Origin: Desulfocicer sp963675955
GTDB lineage: Bacteria; Desulfobacterota; Desulfobacteria; Desulfobacterales; Desulfobacteraceae
Assembly (NCBI GenBank): GCA_963675955.2
Contig: CAXXVR010000007.1
Coordinates: 952,890-1,016,889, forward strand
DNA length: 64,000 nucleotides
Direction: 5' to 3'
Below are positions 1 to 8,925 of this stretch, piece after piece (the stretch's first letter is position 1; each line of letters opens with the position of its first letter). Under the pieces are notes generated by a model. It was not told where the DNA came from. It ran no database searches and was given only the letters and a program-made list of their open reading frames with translations. Made by a program: the position numbers and the translations under genes.

Positions 1-1
1 C

Positions 2-1159
2 CAGGGAGAAATTTCGGTGCAGGTAAACCTTTTATCTGAAACCACGGACCAGGTCATACTGAAATTTTCAGTTAAAGATACAGGCATTGGCATTGCCCCG
101 GAACATCAAGGAAAACTGTTTGAAAGCTTTTCCCAGGCAGATAGCTCCACCACCCGGAAATATGGGGGGACGGGACTGGGACTGAGTATTTCCCGGACAC
201 TTTGCCAGATGATGGGAGGAGACATCCGTGTCAACAGTGAAGAAGGCCAGGGATCAGAGTTCTATTTTACGGCGAAGTTTAAAAAACAGCAGGGACTGGA
301 GTGCCACCCGTTACCTCCGGCACAGAAGACGGATCTCAAGGGATTGACGGTCATGGTTGTGGATGACAATGAAACCAATCGCCAGGTAATCTCCACCCAG
401 CTTCAGGCCTGGAAAATGATCCCCACCACCTACTCCAACGGCCCTGCAGCTCTTAAAGGCAATGGTGAAGCCATTAAAAAAGGTCAGCCCTTTAAGCTGG
501 CCATCCTGGACATGCAGATGCCGGAAATGGATGGATTGACCTTGGCACGCCTGATACAGAAACAGCAGGGACCGATACCTCACCTGATCATGATGACCTC
601 CGTGGGGCAGGTCGGTGATGCCAAACGATTCTACAAGGCCGGTTTTGCTGCATACCTGGTAAAACCAGTGGGCCAGCAAGATATTCTGGATACCCTGATC
701 ACCGTTGTTTCAGGAAAACCCTCTTGCACGGAACTCCAGCCCATCGTCACCCGGCACACCGTCCGGGAAATGCGTCGTAAGAACATTCGAATACTGCTGG
801 CCGAGGATAATATGGTAAATCAGCATGTGGCCGTGAAATTTCTAAAAAAGATAGGACACACCGGAGTTGATACTGTGAAGAACGGAAAAGAGGCCATAAA
901 GGCCCTTGAAACAATCCCCTACGACCTTGTGCTCATGGACGTTCAAATGCCGGAAATGGACGGAATTGAAGCCACCCGCCATATCCGGGATGTCCACCAG
1001 TCCGCATGCCTTAACCATGCCGTTCCCATCATTGCCATGACAGCCCATGCCATGAAAAGCGACCGGGACAGATGCCTTGAAGCCGGTATGAACGATCATA
1101 TTACCAAACCGGTAAATTCGAAAACCCTGGCCACAACCATTGAAAAATGGTTAAATTAG
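2..1159 (+). CDS. Hybrid sensor histidine kinase, C-terminal part (5' end outside window)
   Basis: The reading frame is already open at base 2, so the start lies upstream of the window. The visible part begins in the middle of a HATPase_c domain, with the G1 box DTGIGIAP and the G2 box YGGTGLGLSIS. Two receiver domains follow. The first has its phospho-acceptor Asp in AILDMQMPEMDG; the second has it in VLMDVQMPEMDG and the conserved Lys in HITKPVN. There is no HPt domain, and the protein ends directly after the second receiver. This is the usual BarA/ArcB-like order of kinase-REC-REC, and it implies phosphorelay to a separate HPt protein. The input domain is not visible, so the signal is unknown. 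It converges on dut. Confidence 0.9.
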   Translation, partial: QGEISVQVNLLSETTDQVILKFSVKDTGIGIAPEHQGKLFESFSQADSSTTRKYGGTGLGLSISRTLCQMMGGDIRVNSEEGQGSEFYFTAKFKKQQGLECHPLPPAQKTDLKGLTVMVVDDNETNRQVISTQLQAWKMIPTTYSNGPAALKGNGEAIKKGQPFKLAILDMQMPEMDGLTLARLIQKQQGPIPHLIMMTSVGQVGDAKRFYKAGFAAYLVKPVGQQDILDTLITVVSGKPSCTELQPIVTRHTVREMRRKNIRILLAEDNMVNQHVAVKFLKKIGHTGVDTVKNGKEAIKALETIPYDLVLMDVQMPEMDGIEATRHIRDVHQSACLNHAVPIIAMTAHAMKSDRDRCLEAGMNDHITKPVNSKTLATTIEKWLN

Positions 1160-1212
1160 CAACTCACCAATCGCAACTCCTGCCACGCCATGGAGGGGCA
1201 TTGAACCTTCTG

Positions 1213-1653
1213 TCAGCAATTACCGGTGGAGCCAAACCCCCCTTGCCCCCGAAGGGTTTCCGACAGTTCTCCGGACACCTTAACATCAGGACGCAGCACC
1301 GGCATGATCACCATCTGGGCGATTTTCATACCGGCCATGACATGAAAGGCTTTTCTGGAATGATTGATAAGTATAACCCCAATTTCCCCTCTATAGCCTT
1401 CATCAATGGTACCGGGGCTGTTCAAAACCGTGATGCCATTTTTATATGCCAGACCGCTGCGGGGACGAATCTGGGCCTCGGTGGCCGGGGGCAGTTCAAT
1501 TTTGACCCCCGTGTGAACCAGAGAAAACTCCCCCGGTTCCAGGACCAGGGTATCAACGGAAAAAAGATCCAGCCCGGAATCATCTTTATGTGCGTATCGG
1601 GGAAGAATGGCATCCCCCCTTGTTTTGGTTACCTTCACTATCATTTTATTCAT
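1213..1653 (-). CDS. dut: dUTP diphosphatase (dUTPase)
   Basis: The protein has 146 residues, normal for a trimeric dUTPase, which hydrolyses dUTP to dUMP and pyrophosphate and so keeps uracil out of DNA. All five family motifs can be read: motif 1 around DDSGLDL (residues 24-30), motif 2 PRSGLA (64-69), motif 3 GTIDEGYRGE (81-90) with the catalytic Asp, motif 4 near residue 110, and the glycine-rich C-terminal motif 5 RGQGGFGSTG that closes over the nucleotide. A second in-frame ATG three codons downstream could be the true start, because the family usually begins close to that point; neither has a strong ribosome binding site. Confidence 0.93.
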   Translation of the reverse strand: MNKMIVKVTKTRGDAILPRYAHKDDSGLDLFSVDTLVLEPGEFSLVHTGVKIELPPATEAQIRPRSGLAYKNGITVLNSPGTIDEGYRGEIGVILINHSRKAFHVMAGMKIAQMVIMPVLRPDVKVSGELSETLRGQGGFGSTGNC

Positions 1654-1703
1654 TCAATCCCCATTGGCCTTCCCAAATGAGTCAATATACGATCAAGCCC
1701 GGA

Positions 1704-2339
1704 CTATCTGATAAAATTGGTCAGAACCTTGGAAGCAAATTCCGGTGCCGGCACCTGTTGTTTACCAACCTCCATGACTTTCATCAACCATGCCATGTTT
1801 CTTCCAAGCACCTCCATGATCTGTTTACCTTCAGCATCCTGCTCCATTTCACCGGGATTCATACCATGGGCCACATTCCAGTAATTGGAGTTTGGCATGA
1901 TCATTTCAGAATAGATAATATAATGATTTAGTTCATCCATGGTGGGCACACCCCCGGAACGCCGCACCGCAGCCACAGAGGCCCCTACCTTGTGCCGAAA
2001 CAGGCTGTTGTTGGTGGTGGATACAAAAAACGCCCGGTCCAGGAAAGATTTCATGGTACCTGCCACTCCGGAAAAATGCACCGGGGAACCCAGCAGAATC
2101 CCATCTGCCTCTTTTATTTTCTGGATCCATTCATTGACGGGGTCATCTTCTATGACACACTTTTCATTCTGTTTCTTGGCACAGGTAAAACAGGCCATGC
2201 ACCCCCTTATCTTTTCCTTGCCCACATGGATAAGCTCTGTTTCTATTCCCTGTTTTTCAATTTCTCCCAATACCGTATTAAGACAACCTACAGTATTTCC
2301 CTTTTTCCGTGGACTGCCATTAAATGCGACAACTTTCAT
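1704..2339 (-). CDS. Iron-sulfur flavoprotein / NADPH-dependent FMN reductase family
   Basis: The 211-residue protein has a flavodoxin-like fold. It opens with the FMN phosphate loop NGSPRKKGNT (residues 7-16), followed by a compact cysteine cluster at C47, C50, C53 and C61 (CX2CX2CX7C). That is the ligand pattern of archaeal and anaerobe iron-sulfur flavoproteins, which bind one [4Fe-4S] cluster and FMN per subunit. GSPVHFSGV and the later RRSGG segment fit the flavin-binding surface. The physiological partner is unknown; in anaerobes such proteins are linked to electron transfer and to detoxifying oxygen or peroxide. It appears to be transcribed alone. Confidence 0.85.
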   Translation of the reverse strand: MKVVAFNGSPRKKGNTVGCLNTVLGEIEKQGIETELIHVGKEKIRGCMACFTCAKKQNEKCVIEDDPVNEWIQKIKEADGILLGSPVHFSGVAGTMKSFLDRAFFVSTTNNSLFRHKVGASVAAVRRSGGVPTMDELNHYIIYSEMIMPNSNYWNVAHGMNPGEMEQDAEGKQIMEVLGRNMAWLMKVMEVGKQQVPAPEFASKVLTNFIR

Positions 2340-2628
2340 GATTTTCTGTTCCTTTTTTCTTTTTTTCTCTTATCCATCCGAATATTTCCATATTTCATGC
2401 CTGTAAGGGTTTTTATACCCCAAGTGGGCGGTGGTGTTGCATCAATTAAATATTCTGGAACCATAATCATCTGAAAAAGCCCGGTCAACCCCGCTTTCCC
2501 TGAAACAAACAGTATTACCCAATGCCCGGGTTCCCGAATGATCTTGCCCCATGAGCGGTTTAGGGCCTGACCCCGTTGATTCAACACTTATGAGCAAGCC
2601 CTCCGGCAAAACTTAAAAGTCTGACCAT

Positions 2629-3507
2629 CTACTGAAGCTGAAGTCCCTTAATATGCTCAATAAGATGTTGAAACTTTTTCAATAATACATTACGTGATTT
2701 CAGATAAATATTGATGTGATCATTCAAGATATCCAATTCCGGAAATAATGCCACAAGACGACCCTCCTCCAGCTCCCGTAATACGGTATATCGGGGGACG
2801 AACCCCACTCCCATGTTGCAAAGGACGGCATTGATCATTCCTCGAACATGATTAATGCATGTGACACGATCAAAAAGCACCTGCTGGTCCAGGGGAAGAA
2901 TATGGATAAAATTACCCCACCAGGCAAGTTCTTTATCCTGGGAAAAAACATTGCACCGTGCCAGATCGTCCACAGTGCTGATATTCTGCCTGTGGATGTA
3001 CAGAGGTGAAGCAATGACCACATACTCCTCTCTAAACAGGGTGATGGTCTCAAGATCCGGCCGTACATGGGGTTTACAGTCAATTATAAGATCCAACTCA
3101 TCATCCAGAAGAGGTTGAACCAGATTATGACTCAGGGTAAAATCAACGTGAATATCCGGATGGGCTTCAAAAAAGCCTTCCATGCCCTTCAGGAGCACAC
3201 TGACCCCGAATTCCACGGTGGAACCCACACGAATCAGTTCCGGATATTTTTTTGTCTTCATTAAAAGATCCCGGGTTTTTTCAATCTCAGAAAAAATCTT
3301 ATGACAGCTTTTAAACAAAATTTTACCTTCACTGGTCAGGGCGAAGGCATTTCTTTTTTTTTCCACCAGGGTCAGGTTCAGGCTCTCTTCCAAATTTTTA
3401 ATGGCATGGCTTACAGCGGACTGGGTCACAAAACGTTTCCGGGCACATTTGGAATAACTTTTCACCTGGGCCAGTACATAAAATGTATTAAGCTTGTTTA
3501 AATCCAT
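2629..3507 (-). CDS. LysR-family transcriptional regulator
   Basis: The protein has 292 residues, typical for LysR. The N-terminal winged helix-turn-helix covers residues 1-60 (TFYVLAQVKSYSKCARKRFV then TQSAVSHAIKNLEESL), followed by the substrate-binding domain (about 90-290). The gene is divergent from pruA across about 500 bases, the standard arrangement for a LysR regulator and its target. Two perfect inverted repeats lie in that gap and are listed separately. I infer that it controls pruA, with proline, glutamate or a related metabolite as possible coinducer; the sequence does not show the ligand. Confidence 0.88.
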   Translation of the reverse strand: MDLNKLNTFYVLAQVKSYSKCARKRFVTQSAVSHAIKNLEESLNLTLVEKKRNAFALTSEGKILFKSCHKIFSEIEKTRDLLMKTKKYPELIRVGSTVEFGVSVLLKGMEGFFEAHPDIHVDFTLSHNLVQPLLDDELDLIIDCKPHVRPDLETITLFREEYVVIASPLYIHRQNISTVDDLARCNVFSQDKELAWWGNFIHILPLDQQVLFDRVTCINHVRGMINAVLCNMGVGFVPRYTVLRELEEGRLVALFPELDILNDHINIYLKSRNVLLKKFQHLIEHIKGLQLQ

Positions 3508-3660
3508 GATACTTCTCTCTTCTTCCGATTGTCCCTCGGGGGGCTCTGTTGAGGTGGCCCAGAAGTTTTATTTTCTAATAAATCCACATGGCAGCAATTC
3601 TCTGCCACAACCAGAAATTTAAAAAAGCCTCGTTGTTAACAGCCAGCACCCGTTATTAAA

Positions 3661-3685
3661 AATATTCAAATAAAATATGAATATT
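3661..3685. promoter_or_regulatory. Inverted repeat, candidate LysR operator
   Basis: The 8-base arms AATATTCA and TGAATATT are perfect complements separated by 9 bases. This fits the interrupted dyad bound by LysR-type proteins (T-N11-A inside a larger palindrome). It lies about 155 bases upstream of the LysR start in the divergent lysR-pruA gap. Binding is inferred. Confidence 0.55.
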
Positions 3686-3703
3686 ATGAATTTTACTTAT
3701 ATC

Positions 3704-3736
3704 TTGTTTTATGGTTATAAATAAAGCATAAAACAA
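3704..3736. promoter_or_regulatory. Second inverted repeat in the lysR-pruA gap
   Basis: The perfect 10-base arms TTGTTTTATG and CATAAAACAA are separated by 13 bases. The site is 18 bases beyond the first palindrome, so the two could form a LysR recognition and activation site pair. It has no U-tract on either side, so it does not look like a terminator. Confidence 0.5.
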
Positions 3737-3845
3737 ACTGGTGCCTGCCAGGCTATAGCAAGCCCCACCGTTACCTGTAAAGGCACCTTACCCCGTTGGC
3801 CTGCCGATTATGATGACTGGCCAATGTTAACTCACAAGTCCTAAG

Positions 3846-3934
3846 TTCTCATTTTTCATGCCACATGTGTTAGTTTTAATTTTAAAAAAATACATTATGT
3901 GGTGACAAATTGGAGAACCTATGACTGACGAAAT
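3846..3934 (+). repeat. Dispersed repeat 'RBS-start' element, copy 1
   Basis: About 86 bases here match 22861-22947 in inverted orientation, with roughly ten mismatches that are nearly all transitions; the 3' half also matches 35993-36035. The element contains CCACAT and ATGTGG half-sites about 30 bases apart and ends in GGAGAACCTATGACTGACGA, which reads as a Shine-Dalgarno sequence plus ATG. It sits directly upstream of pruA and places an in-frame ATG at 3921. A stretch of hairpin-repeat-like sequence (3748-3840, ending in a half-arm at 3818-3840) precedes it. Confidence 0.7.
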
Positions 3935-4004
3935 TTTAAGATCAAACCCCAAACATTATTTTTTATCATTGTCCAGATTATCCATAAAACCCAAGGAGGC
4001 TGTC

Positions 4005-5636
4005 ATGTCCAACGCCATTTACCAGATCGCAAAACCGGAAACTGAAAAACTGCTTTCCTATCTGCCGGGAAGTGATGAAAAAATACGCCTGAAAAAACGT
4101 ATTGCGGAAATGAAAGCTGAAACCATTGAGATTCCGTTGATCATCGGCGGCAAAGAAATTCGCACCGGTCGTACCGGCACCTGTATCATTCCGCATAACC
4201 ATTCCCACGTCCTTGCCACCTACCATATGGCTGGCCCGGAAGAAATGAAAATGGCCATTGATGCAGCCCTGAACGCCAGAAAAACCTGGCAAGAAACCCC
4301 CTGGGAACATCGACTGGCTGTTTTTCTTAAAGCCGCCGAACTCCTTGGCGGCCCCTGGCGAGAAACCTTGAATGCCGCCACCATGCTGGGCCAGGGTAAA
4401 ACAGTGTATGAGGCAGAAGCCGATTCTGCCTGTGAACTCATGGATTTTTTCCGTTTCGGCAGCTATTACGTCAGGCAGATCATGGAGGAGCAGCCCCGGG
4501 CGGTGCAGGGCATGTTCAACCGCCTGGAATATCGCCCCCTGGAGGGATTTGTGCTTGCCGTTACACCCTTTAATTTCACCGCCATTGGCGGTAACCTGCC
4601 CTCCTCTCCGGCCATGGCAGGTAACACCGCCATCTGGAAACCCTCCTCCACTGCCATCTACTCCAACTATCATGTCATGAAACTTTTAATGGAAGCGGGT
4701 CTGCCGGACGGCGTCATCAACTTTGTTCCTGGTCCCGGTGGCGTAATAGGTCCCATTGCCATGGCTCATCCCATGCTGGCGGGCATTCATTTCACAGGTT
4801 CTACCGCTACCTTCAACACCATGTGGCGCACCGTGGCATCCAACCTGGAAACCTATCGCAGTTATCCCAGAATTGTGGGAGAAACCGGTGGAAAAGATTT
4901 TCTTTTTGCCCATGCATCGGCGGACATAGAAGCGGTGATTCATGGCATCATCGGCGGAGCCTTTTCCTACCAGGGACAGAAATGTTCTGCCACATCAAGG
5001 GCTTACATTCCCCAAAGCCTCTGGTCCGATGTTAAAGAGGGATTAATCCGGGAAACCGCAGATCTCAAACCCGGTGATGTGGAGGATTTCAGCCATTACA
5101 TGGGTGCCGTCATTGATCAGGCATCCTTTGACAATATTAAATCCTACATTGATGTGGCCAAGAAATCTCCGGAAGCCGACATTATCATCGGGGGAAACTG
5201 CAACGATAAAATCGGTTTTTTTGTGGAACCCACGGTGATTGTCACCACCAATCCCCACTTTAAAACCATGGAAGAAGAAATTTTTGGACCTGTGATCACC
5301 ATATATGTCTATGAAGATAAAGACTATGAGGCAACCCTGGATCTGTGCGAATCCACATCAAAATATGCCCTCACCGGGGCTATTTTTGCCCAGGATCGAC
5401 TGGCCATTGTTGAGATGGAAAAACGCCTTACCTATTCCGCAGGCAATTTTTATATCAATGACAAAACCACCGGTGCATTTGTAGGACTCCAGCCCTTCGG
5501 CGGTGCCAGGGCATCAGGAACCAACGAGAAGGTGGGCAGCAGACACAATATGTCCCGATGGATGATCCCCAGAACCATCAAAGAAAATTATAATCCGGCA
5601 AAGAATTACAGGCTTCCCCTGATGAGAGAATCCTGA
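4005..5636 (+). CDS. pruA: 1-pyrroline-5-carboxylate / glutamate-gamma-semialdehyde dehydrogenase
   Basis: This NAD-dependent aldehyde dehydrogenase oxidises glutamate-gamma-semialdehyde to glutamate, the second step of proline breakdown. The start at 4005 gives 543 residues, close to ALDH4A1-type enzymes, and has AAGGAGG five bases upstream. An in-frame ATG at 3921 would add 28 residues, but it belongs to a dispersed repeat and the family N-terminus (MSNAIYQIAKPETEKLLSY) begins at 4005. Visible motifs are the cofactor region AVTPFNFTAIGGN, the general base Glu in GETGGKDF, the catalytic Cys in GQKCSATSR, and EEIFGPV. No proline dehydrogenase gene is adjacent. A hairpin repeat 15 bases after the stop probably ends transcription. 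The divergent LysR protein is the likely regulator. Confidence 0.93.
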   Translation: MSNAIYQIAKPETEKLLSYLPGSDEKIRLKKRIAEMKAETIEIPLIIGGKEIRTGRTGTCIIPHNHSHVLATYHMAGPEEMKMAIDAALNARKTWQETPWEHRLAVFLKAAELLGGPWRETLNAATMLGQGKTVYEAEADSACELMDFFRFGSYYVRQIMEEQPRAVQGMFNRLEYRPLEGFVLAVTPFNFTAIGGNLPSSPAMAGNTAIWKPSSTAIYSNYHVMKLLMEAGLPDGVINFVPGPGGVIGPIAMAHPMLAGIHFTGSTATFNTMWRTVASNLETYRSYPRIVGETGGKDFLFAHASADIEAVIHGIIGGAFSYQGQKCSATSRAYIPQSLWSDVKEGLIRETADLKPGDVEDFSHYMGAVIDQASFDNIKSYIDVAKKSPEADIIIGGNCNDKIGFFVEPTVIVTTNPHFKTMEEEIFGPVITIYVYEDKDYEATLDLCESTSKYALTGAIFAQDRLAIVEMEKRLTYSAGNFYINDKTTGAFVGLQPFGGARASGTNEKVGSRHNMSRWMIPRTIKENYNPAKNYRLPLMRES

Positions 5637-5651
5637 TCGTAAACATTTACA

Positions 5652-5746
5652 GGGCTTGATCAAAACATGGGCCAGCCGTCACCGTTGACAAGGCAACGGG
5701 GTCGGCCTGCCCCCACCCCAAAGTGGCCCATGTTGTGACCAAGCCC
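5652..5746. repeat. Hairpin repeat family 1, full copy A (likely bidirectional terminator)
   Basis: A left arm at 5652-5674 (GGGCTTGATC...GGGCCA) and a right arm at 5724-5746 are inverted copies matching at about 20 of 23 positions, with a GC-rich loop. It lies between the convergent genes pruA and the diguanylate cyclase. Related full or half copies occur at 29921, 35957, 39121, 55291 and, more degenerate, near 2578 and 3818. Confidence 0.8.
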
Positions 5747-5780
5747 CATTTGCATACTCAAGCCAAATATTTACTCCTGA

Positions 5781-6938
5781 TCATACTGCCGGCCATTTGG
5801 GGAGGAAGGTTAAATTTTCCCCATGCACCATCACCCTGTTACGTCCAGCATTTTTGGCCTTATAGAGAGCTGTATCTGCCTGTAAAACCATCAAATCTGG
5901 CCTTTCACCAGTTTCGGGAATGCAGCAGGTAATTCCCAGGCTTATGGTGGCTTTTATTTTTTCACCATTGTAATCAAGCACAGATTGCGCCACTTTCTCT
6001 CGTAAACTTTCCGCCAACGCCACGGCGGCATCAACTTCCTTATCCGGCAGTAGTACAACAAATTCCTCACCACCATATCTTGCCACAACATCTGTTTCCC
6101 GCTGGAAAACCCCCTGCAAACAGCGACTGAGCATCTGCAGATATGCATCTCCGGCCATGTGCCCGAAGGTGTCATTTATCCTTTTGAAAAGATCAATATC
6201 GCACATGACAAGGCAGATGGGGGTATGCCGTCGGGCACACAGCCCCCATGCCAGATGAAAAAGTTCATCAAAATGACGACGATTGTAAAGGCCTGTCAAT
6301 ACGTCGATGCGACTGGCCTGCTTCAATTCCCTGGATTTTCTTTCAAGAAGAAATTCATTTTCCAGGGCTCTCCAGTATTCATCGCTGCCTTTAAGGGTAA
6401 TCATAATGAGATACAGAGAATAACAAAAAACAAAGAGCCCCAGAGTAACATTGTTTCCCCTGACAAAAACAGCCACAGAACCAGGTAAAAACATTAATAG
6501 ATTATAGACAATTGCAAGCCGTCTTTCCGGCAGAAAAGATACAACCCCACCGGCACAGAAACCCACTGTACATATGGTCATCAAAAGCTGCACCTTCTCT
6601 TCTCCTTCCTGGAATAAAAAATAGGCTTCCCCTGTGCCCCAGGCCAGAGCAGTCAATACCACACTGGTCAGGAAAATAGTGTTGTTGAGTCGCTCATACT
6701 TCTTTGAAGATTTCTCAGCAATGAACAAATGACAAAAACGAAAGCCACATATGGCCGTCTGGACAATCAGAAAAAAAATGGAAAATCTGGGATGACGATA
6801 AAAGTAATCATCGGAAAACAAAAGGATATAGGGAATTAGAAGATAAAAGAAAATACCTATGGTGGATCTTTTTTTTAAATCTTTGATCACCCGGCGGTTA
6901 ATTCGATGCTTTTGAAAAGTCATTCTCCACTCCCACAA
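5781..6938 (-). CDS. Membrane-bound diguanylate cyclase (GGDEF)
   Basis: The 385-residue protein probably makes cyclic di-GMP from two GTP. About six hydrophobic segments fill residues 26-185, forming an integral membrane sensor of unknown ligand. A GGDEF domain follows at about 208-375. The active-site motif is GGEEF (289-293), and the inhibitory site RETD (280-283) lies five residues before it, so product feedback is expected. DVLTGLYNRRHF marks the domain start. There is no EAL or receiver domain. An internal ATG at codon 6 is an alternative start. It is transcribed alone and converges on pruA. Confidence 0.9.
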   Translation of the reverse strand: MWEWRMTFQKHRINRRVIKDLKKRSTIGIFFYLLIPYILLFSDDYFYRHPRFSIFFLIVQTAICGFRFCHLFIAEKSSKKYERLNNTIFLTSVVLTALAWGTGEAYFLFQEGEEKVQLLMTICTVGFCAGGVVSFLPERRLAIVYNLLMFLPGSVAVFVRGNNVTLGLFVFCYSLYLIMITLKGSDEYWRALENEFLLERKSRELKQASRIDVLTGLYNRRHFDELFHLAWGLCARRHTPICLVMCDIDLFKRINDTFGHMAGDAYLQMLSRCLQGVFQRETDVVARYGGEEFVVLLPDKEVDAAVALAESLREKVAQSVLDYNGEKIKATISLGITCCIPETGERPDLMVLQADTALYKAKNAGRNRVMVHGENLTFLPKWPAV

Positions 6939-7180
6939 ATCAATGTAAACCCTGAAGTATAATTGATACTCAACATGAGAACCGTATTTTTATCCTTATT
7001 TATATCAGATTCACATGGAAAAAAACAAAAAAAATACGTAAATTATGTAGTGGGGATTAGAATCAAGGATTACAGAGATGAGCAGCGTATTACTGCAGAC
7101 CTTCAAAAGGCGGTTAAAGGCTGTTGTTGGGATGGGATGAAGGATGCCTGATCTTGCATATATTGATATTGCCAGAGCGG

Positions 7181-7220
7181 TGGGCGGGACGACGACATGT
7201 CGTTTCATCGTACCCGCCCA
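7181..7220. other. Strong hairpin in the 6939-7258 intergenic region
   Basis: TGGGCGGGACGA pairs with TCGTACCCGCCCA around an inner CGACATGTCG palindrome. It lies downstream of the MBL-rhodanese gene and upstream of the cyclase. It has no U-tract, so it is not a standard terminator. Nothing else convincing was seen in this 320-base gap. Confidence 0.6.
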
Positions 7221-7258
7221 GATGTCACCTGCTGTGACGACCCCGGCACATATGTTTA

Positions 7259-8659
7259 TCAGGCAACTGCTGGCTGCACAGTTTCCACAGGATTTCCGGC
7301 ATTGGTCCAGGCAAAGATACCGCCGGCCAGAGATTTAATATTGGTGAAACCAGCCTGCTGGAAAAGGCTGGCCGCAATGTTGGATCTGTAACCGGTCCCG
7401 CACTGCAAAACAATGTTGTCCTCCTTGTCCAGATCTGAAAAATTCTTGTCCAGAATCTCGGTCAGGGGCAGGTGCCGGGCATCCTTAAGGCGACCGGTTG
7501 CCCACTCCGCCGGGGTACGCACGTCAATAAGGCGAATATCATTGTCTTTCATTTTTTCGTAAAGCTGGTGGGGTGAAATCTGCTCCAGCTGTTCTACGGG
7601 ATGCCCCCCCATGAGCCAGGCCATGATACCGCCGGACAGGTAACCAAATATCAGATCATACCCGATGCGGTGAAGTTCGGTGACCATGCGGTCATAGTCT
7701 GCCTGATCATCCACCACCAGAATGATCTCCGATTCGGGTTCCACCACCATGCCCACCCAGTTGGCCAGCTGTTTTTCAAAACCGATGTTGATACTGCCGG
7801 GGATATGAAATCCACCAAATGCTGCGGAGTCCCGGGCATCTATAATCACGGCTCCATCATCTATATGCTCCTGGAACTGGCGCGGGGTCAGACGCTTGTC
7901 CATGGGACAGGTATCCAGGGTGACGGCACCCTTGAGATTGGTGTTGATGATGTGGGTGAAACTCTTGGGCCGAGCCGGAAATGCAGACAACACCTCTTTT
8001 TTAAATGACATCAAATCCGGGAACTGAAGCATGGGATTGGCACGGCGCTCATACCCCAGGGTAGAACTTTTTTTGGAGCTCATTCCCCTACCGCACAAAG
8101 ATCCCTGGCCATGGGCTGGGAAAACCTCCAGGTGATCCGGGTACTTGGATAGTTTTCCGTAGAGGCTGCGGTAAAGGTTGTCCACCTGTTCGTCCAGAAT
8201 TTCGGCACCGGGAAGATCGGGCCTGCCAATGTCCCCTACAAATAGCAGGTCTCCGGTCAGGATCATCTGGGGATCTTTGGAACGGAGTTTATCCGTTACC
8301 AGAATAGAAACGGAATTTGGGGTGTGCCCTGGCGTGTGAAGGATTTCCAGGCGGGCCGCACCGATATCAAAGATGTCTCCCTCCTTGAGTGGTATGTGTG
8401 GATACTCCACAGGGGCGCTTTCGTGGATGTAAATATCCGCACCGGTGGCCAGGCGCAGCTCCTGGTCACCGCTTACATGATCTGCATGGAGATGGGTGTT
8501 AAATACATGGGTGATCTGCATGCCCTCTTCACGGGCGATATCCAGGTAGTCCTGGATATCCCGCTTGGGGTCAACCACGGCCATGGCACGGGATGCCGGA
8601 CAGCCTATGACATAGGAAAGACATCCCATTCCGGGAACTGCAATCTGATTAAAATACAT
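7259..8659 (-). CDS. Metallo-beta-lactamase fold hydrolase with two rhodanese domains
   Basis: The 466-residue protein combines an N-terminal metallo-beta-lactamase domain (1-240) with two rhodanese domains (about 255-355 and 360-460). The metal-binding motif HLHADH is at residues 56-61, with further ligands in HTPGHT and GDLLF. This architecture is known from persulfide dioxygenase/rhodanese fusions that act on glutathione or protein persulfides. Only the second rhodanese domain keeps its catalytic Cys (C420 in LQCGTGYRS); the first has VVDDQ at the equivalent loop and is probably inactive in sulfur transfer. A role in persulfide handling fits a sulfur-metabolising anaerobe, although the usual reaction needs oxygen, so the real substrate is uncertain. 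Confidence 0.87.
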   Translation of the reverse strand: MYFNQIAVPGMGCLSYVIGCPASRAMAVVDPKRDIQDYLDIAREEGMQITHVFNTHLHADHVSGDQELRLATGADIYIHESAPVEYPHIPLKEGDIFDIGAARLEILHTPGHTPNSVSILVTDKLRSKDPQMILTGDLLFVGDIGRPDLPGAEILDEQVDNLYRSLYGKLSKYPDHLEVFPAHGQGSLCGRGMSSKKSSTLGYERRANPMLQFPDLMSFKKEVLSAFPARPKSFTHIINTNLKGAVTLDTCPMDKRLTPRQFQEHIDDGAVIIDARDSAAFGGFHIPGSINIGFEKQLANWVGMVVEPESEIILVVDDQADYDRMVTELHRIGYDLIFGYLSGGIMAWLMGGHPVEQLEQISPHQLYEKMKDNDIRLIDVRTPAEWATGRLKDARHLPLTEILDKNFSDLDKEDNIVLQCGTGYRSNIAASLFQQAGFTNIKSLAGGIFAWTNAGNPVETVQPAVA

Positions 8660-8925
8660 GGCGGCTTCCTTTGTTTTGATTACGGATTAAAATCATTTAA
8701 TGATGAGGTTGTCGTGTAAACATCTGGGAGGGTCGGTATCCTGATCCCTCTGTGATTAAGCGTCGAACCAGGAAAATGATAATCCCCCCTGTGTCGGGCT
8801 TAACTCCGAAAGCTTAATTATAAATAGTTAATGCTTAAAACCCTGGATGTCAACCAATTTTCACCATCTTCTCCTGGATGCCGGGGTATTTTGATATGGG
8901 GTGCTGGCCGAATATTTACTAATAA
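8660..8925. other. Intergenic region with a solo MITE-like end
   Basis: No gene is visible. Around 8905-8922 the sequence GGCCGAATATTTACT matches the right end of the MITE-like elements at 26229 and 49599. The region separates the MBL gene promoter from the end of phoR. Confidence 0.4.

Noticed and set aside
2336..2587. 83-codon frame upstream of the iron-sulfur flavoprotein, overlapping its start by 4 bases
   Set aside because: It has no ribosome site or family resemblance, its composition is unlike protein, and part of it lies in repeat-like sequence near 2560-2600.
3921..4004. ATG at 3921 as start of pruA
   Set aside because: The ATG belongs to a dispersed repeat, and the family N-terminus begins at 4005 behind a perfect AAGGAGG.
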